8,081 nt of DNA from an uncultured Gemmatimonadota bacterium (GTDB taxonomy: Bacteria; Gemmatimonadota; Gemmatimonadetes; Gemmatimonadales; Gemmatimonadaceae). Below are positions 6,520 to 8,081 of this stretch, piece by piece; positions within the stretch are counted from its first letter, which is position 1; the number at the start of each line of letters is the position of its first letter. The notes under the pieces are model-generated. The model saw only the letters and a program-made list of their open reading frames with translations, had not been told where the DNA came from and searched no databases. The DNA is taken from NCBI GenBank assembly GCA_946479015.1, contig CAMLEQ010000156.1, positions 1 to 8,081 on the forward strand, written 5' to 3'. Both the position numbers and the translations under genes were made by a program.

Positions 6520-6526
6520 TCGTCAA
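6498..6526 (-). promoter_or_regulatory. Promoter of the MarR gene, predicted leaderless
   Basis: Read on the minus strand, TTGACG (6526-6521) and TATGCT (6503-6498) are separated by exactly 17 bp, a good sigma70 match. Transcription would start about 7 nt further on, at or next to the A of ATG at 6491. No Shine-Dalgarno sequence precedes that ATG, which fits a leaderless mRNA. Confidence 0.6.
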
Positions 6527-6603
6527 CGCGAGCCGGCGAGGGCGAGGGCGCTGGCGCCGCGCCGGCCGCCCGCCCCTGCGCGGCCGGGAGTTCGAGGGCA
6601 TAT

Positions 6604-6633
6604 TGGTACCCACCGGCCAGCACACGGGTACCA
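6604..6633. repeat. Perfect 8-bp inverted repeat TGGTACCC / GGGTACCA upstream of the peptidase
   Basis: TGGTACCC (6604-6611) and GGGTACCA (6626-6633) are perfect inverted copies with a 14-bp spacer and centres 22 bp apart, about two helical turns. Each arm contains the palindrome GGTACC, so each could be a dimer half-site or a full small site. A second overlapping inverted repeat, CACGG (6623-6627) and CCGTG (6634-6638), shares the right arm. It lies 50-80 bp before the peptidase start, where an operator or activator site would be expected. Confidence 0.5.
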
Positions 6634-6669
6634 CCGTGACCGGCTCCGTCCGGGCCGCGCCACCGTCCC

Positions 6670-6674
6670 GAGGA
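6670..6674 (+). promoter_or_regulatory. Shine-Dalgarno sequence of the M3 peptidase gene
   Basis: GAGGA ends 9 nt before ATG at 6684, an acceptable spacing. It supports 6684 as a genuine start and argues against reading the peptidase as a continuation of the open frame from the lectin gene. Confidence 0.65.
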
Positions 6675-6683
6675 CACTCGACC

Positions 6684-8081
6684 ATGACTCGTTTCCGTCT
6701 GTCATCGATGACCATCGCCATCGGTGTGGCCGCCGCCGGCTGCACCCACGCACCGCCGCAGGGCGGCGCGCCTGCCGCCCCGCCCCCATCCGCCAGCGCG
6801 GCCGAGCGCACCAATCCGTTCTTCCAGCCCAGCACCCTCCCCTTCCAGGCGCCCCCCTTCGACAGGATCCACGACGCCGACTACCAGCCGGCGCTCGAGG
6901 AGGGGATGAAGCAGCACCTGACCGAGGTGGAGCAGATCGCCAACCAGAGCGCGCCCCCCACCTTCGACAACACGATCGTGGCCATGGAGCGCTCCGGCGC
7001 GCTGCTCACGCGCGCGGCGAAGGTGTTCTTCGCGCTCACGCAGGCGAACACCGACGACACGCTGCAGAAGGTGCTGAGCGAGGAGGCGCCCAAGCTCGCC
7101 GCGCACAACGACGCGATCTACCTGAACGACCGGCTCTTCCAGCGGGTGAAGAGCCTCTACGACCGCCGCGACGCGCTGGGGCTCGACGCCGAGCAGAAGT
7201 TCCTGGTGGAGCGCTACTACAAGAACTTCGTGCGCTCGGGGGCTCAGCTCTCCGAGGCCGACAAGGACCGGCTCCGCGCGCTCAACCAGGAGGAGTCGAA
7301 GCTCACCACCGACTTCCAGAACGAGCTGCTGGCGGCCACCAAGGCCGGCGCGGTGGTGGTCGATGACAGCACGCAGCTCGCCGGCATGAGCGCGGGGGAG
7401 ATCGCCGCCGCGGCGGCCGCCGCCAAGCAGCGCGGGCTGGACGGCAAGTGGGTGCTCCCGCTGCAGAACACCACGCAGCAGCCGGCGCAGGTGTCGCTCG
7501 AGAACCGTGCGCTGCGCCAGCGGCTGTTCGAGGCCTCCACGCAGCGCGCCGAGCACGGCGACAGCAACGACACGCGCGCCGTGATCCAGCGCCTGGCGCA
7601 GCTCCGCGCCGAGCGGGCGAAGATCCTCGGCTACCCGAGCTACGCCGCCTACAACCTGGACGACCAGATGGCGAAGACGCCTGAGGCGGCGATCAAGCTG
7701 CTGAGCGACCTCGTGCCGCCGGCGACGGCGAAGGCGCGCGCCGAGGCGGCGAAGATGCAGGCGCTGGTGGACCGGGAGCACGGCGGCTTCCAGCTCGCGC
7801 CGTGGGACTGGCAGCACTACGCCGAGCAGGTGCGCAAGGCCGAGTACGACCTGGACGAGTCGCAGATCAAGCCGTACTTCGAGCTCGACCGCGTGCTGAA
7901 GGACGGGGTGTTCTACGCGGCGCACCAGATGTACGGGCTCACGTTCAAGGAGCGGAAGGACATTCCCGTGTACCAGCCCGACGTGCGCGTGTTCGAGGTG
8001 TTCGACGCGGACGGCAAGTCGCTGGCGCTCTTCTACTGCGACTACTTCAAGCGCGACAACAAGAGCGGCGGCGCGTGGATG
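6684..8081 (+). CDS. M3-family (Dcp-like) metallopeptidase lipoprotein, 3' end outside window
   Basis: The first 466 residues of a zinc peptidase of the M3 family (thimet oligopeptidase / peptidyl-dipeptidase Dcp), which cleaves short peptides. A lipoprotein signal precedes the enzyme: MTRFRLSS, a hydrophobic stretch and the lipobox AAGC with Cys20. This implies a lipid-anchored, probably outer-membrane or periplasmic enzyme, whereas E. coli Dcp lacks such an anchor. After a Pro/Ala linker (21-45) come the helical N-terminal part (FDRIHDADYQPALEEGMKQ) and Dcp-like segments such as LNDRLFQRVKSLY, FLVERYYKNFVRSGAQL, RAKILGYPSYAAYNLDDQMAKTP and the final FYCDYFKRDNKSGGAWM. In Dcp the HEFGH zinc motif follows this last segment by several dozen residues, so the active site lies just beyond 8081 and cannot be checked. 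A full protein of about 700 aa is expected. The gene is divergent from the MarR regulator, which may control it. Confidence 0.93.
   Translation, partial: MTRFRLSSMTIAIGVAAAGCTHAPPQGGAPAAPPPSASAAERTNPFFQPSTLPFQAPPFDRIHDADYQPALEEGMKQHLTEVEQIANQSAPPTFDNTIVAMERSGALLTRAAKVFFALTQANTDDTLQKVLSEEAPKLAAHNDAIYLNDRLFQRVKSLYDRRDALGLDAEQKFLVERYYKNFVRSGAQLSEADKDRLRALNQEESKLTTDFQNELLAATKAGAVVVDDSTQLAGMSAGEIAAAAAAAKQRGLDGKWVLPLQNTTQQPAQVSLENRALRQRLFEASTQRAEHGDSNDTRAVIQRLAQLRAERAKILGYPSYAAYNLDDQMAKTPEAAIKLLSDLVPPATAKARAEAAKMQALVDREHGGFQLAPWDWQHYAEQVRKAEYDLDESQIKPYFELDRVLKDGVFYAAHQMYGLTFKERKDIPVYQPDVRVFEVFDADGKSLALFYCDYFKRDNKSGGAWM

Larger units (their letters stand above)
6492..6683. promoter_or_regulatory. 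Divergent regulatory region between marR-type gene and M3 peptidase
   Basis: This 192-bp gap holds the MarR promoter and dyad on the left (6496-6526) and a perfect 8-bp inverted repeat on the right (6604-6633). The peptidase promoter is not clear: CATATT near 6599-6604 is a possible -10 element, without a convincing -35. The middle (6530-6590) is GC-rich with no pattern I can support. Confidence 0.6.

Noticed and set aside
6021..6677. A longer 218-aa version of the MarR protein starting at 6677, or a start at ATG 6512
   Set aside because: The added residues are low-complexity and unlike MarR N-termini; both starts lie upstream of the predicted -10, and the AGGAG before 6512 is too close (about 3 nt).
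6702..7925. A 407-codon minus-strand frame opposite the peptidase
   Set aside because: Leucine/arginine/valine-rich antisense shadow of a clear M3 peptidase.

Overview
The window is GC-rich (roughly 70% by eye) with strong third-position G/C bias, so long spurious antisense frames are common. The genes are a beta-propeller hybrid histidine kinase, lipoproteins with Ala/Gly lipoboxes, a GEMM-type riboswitch and an M3 metallopeptidase lipoprotein. Together they suggest an environmental Gram-negative-type bacterium. Gemmatimonadota is my best guess, with Acidobacteriota or Myxococcota as alternatives. That is an impression from gene style and composition, not a demonstrated placement.

Layout. 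(1) 1-91: a C-rich leader with C9 and C11 runs. (2) 92-4258 (+): a very large hybrid sensor kinase with a signal peptide, 14 Reg_prop propeller blades, a Y_Y_Y domain, one membrane helix, a coiled coil, a PAS-like domain, HisKA, HATPase and a C-terminal receiver. (3) 4259-4550: a regulatory region holding an 18-bp palindrome, a sigma70-like promoter, a convincing c-di-GMP-I (GEMM-I) riboswitch aptamer and a strong Shine-Dalgarno sequence. (4) 4551 to about 5960 (+): a secreted lipoprotein with a ricin-type beta-trefoil lectin domain and a second conserved domain I cannot name. (5) 5961-6020: an anomalous junction with a G15 run; the lectin gene has no stop codon here in any forward frame. (6) 6021-6491 (-): a MarR-family repressor whose promoter appears to give a leaderless mRNA and carries a dyad that could be its own operator. 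(7) 6492-6683: a divergent intergenic region with an 8-bp perfect inverted repeat. (8) 6684 to the window edge (+): the N-terminal two thirds of a lipoprotein M3-family (Dcp-like) peptidase, cut just before the expected HEXXH zinc motif.

How they may work together. The best-supported regulatory statement is that cyclic di-GMP controls the surface lectin through its mRNA leader. This resembles known GEMM-I switches upstream of surface-binding and attachment proteins. The adjacent kinase resembles the periplasmic polysaccharide sensors of Bacteroidota, except that it ends in a receiver without a DNA-binding domain. A link between the kinase and the lectin is inference from adjacency. The MarR gene and the peptidase form a separate divergent pair, and the repeats between them could bind the repressor.
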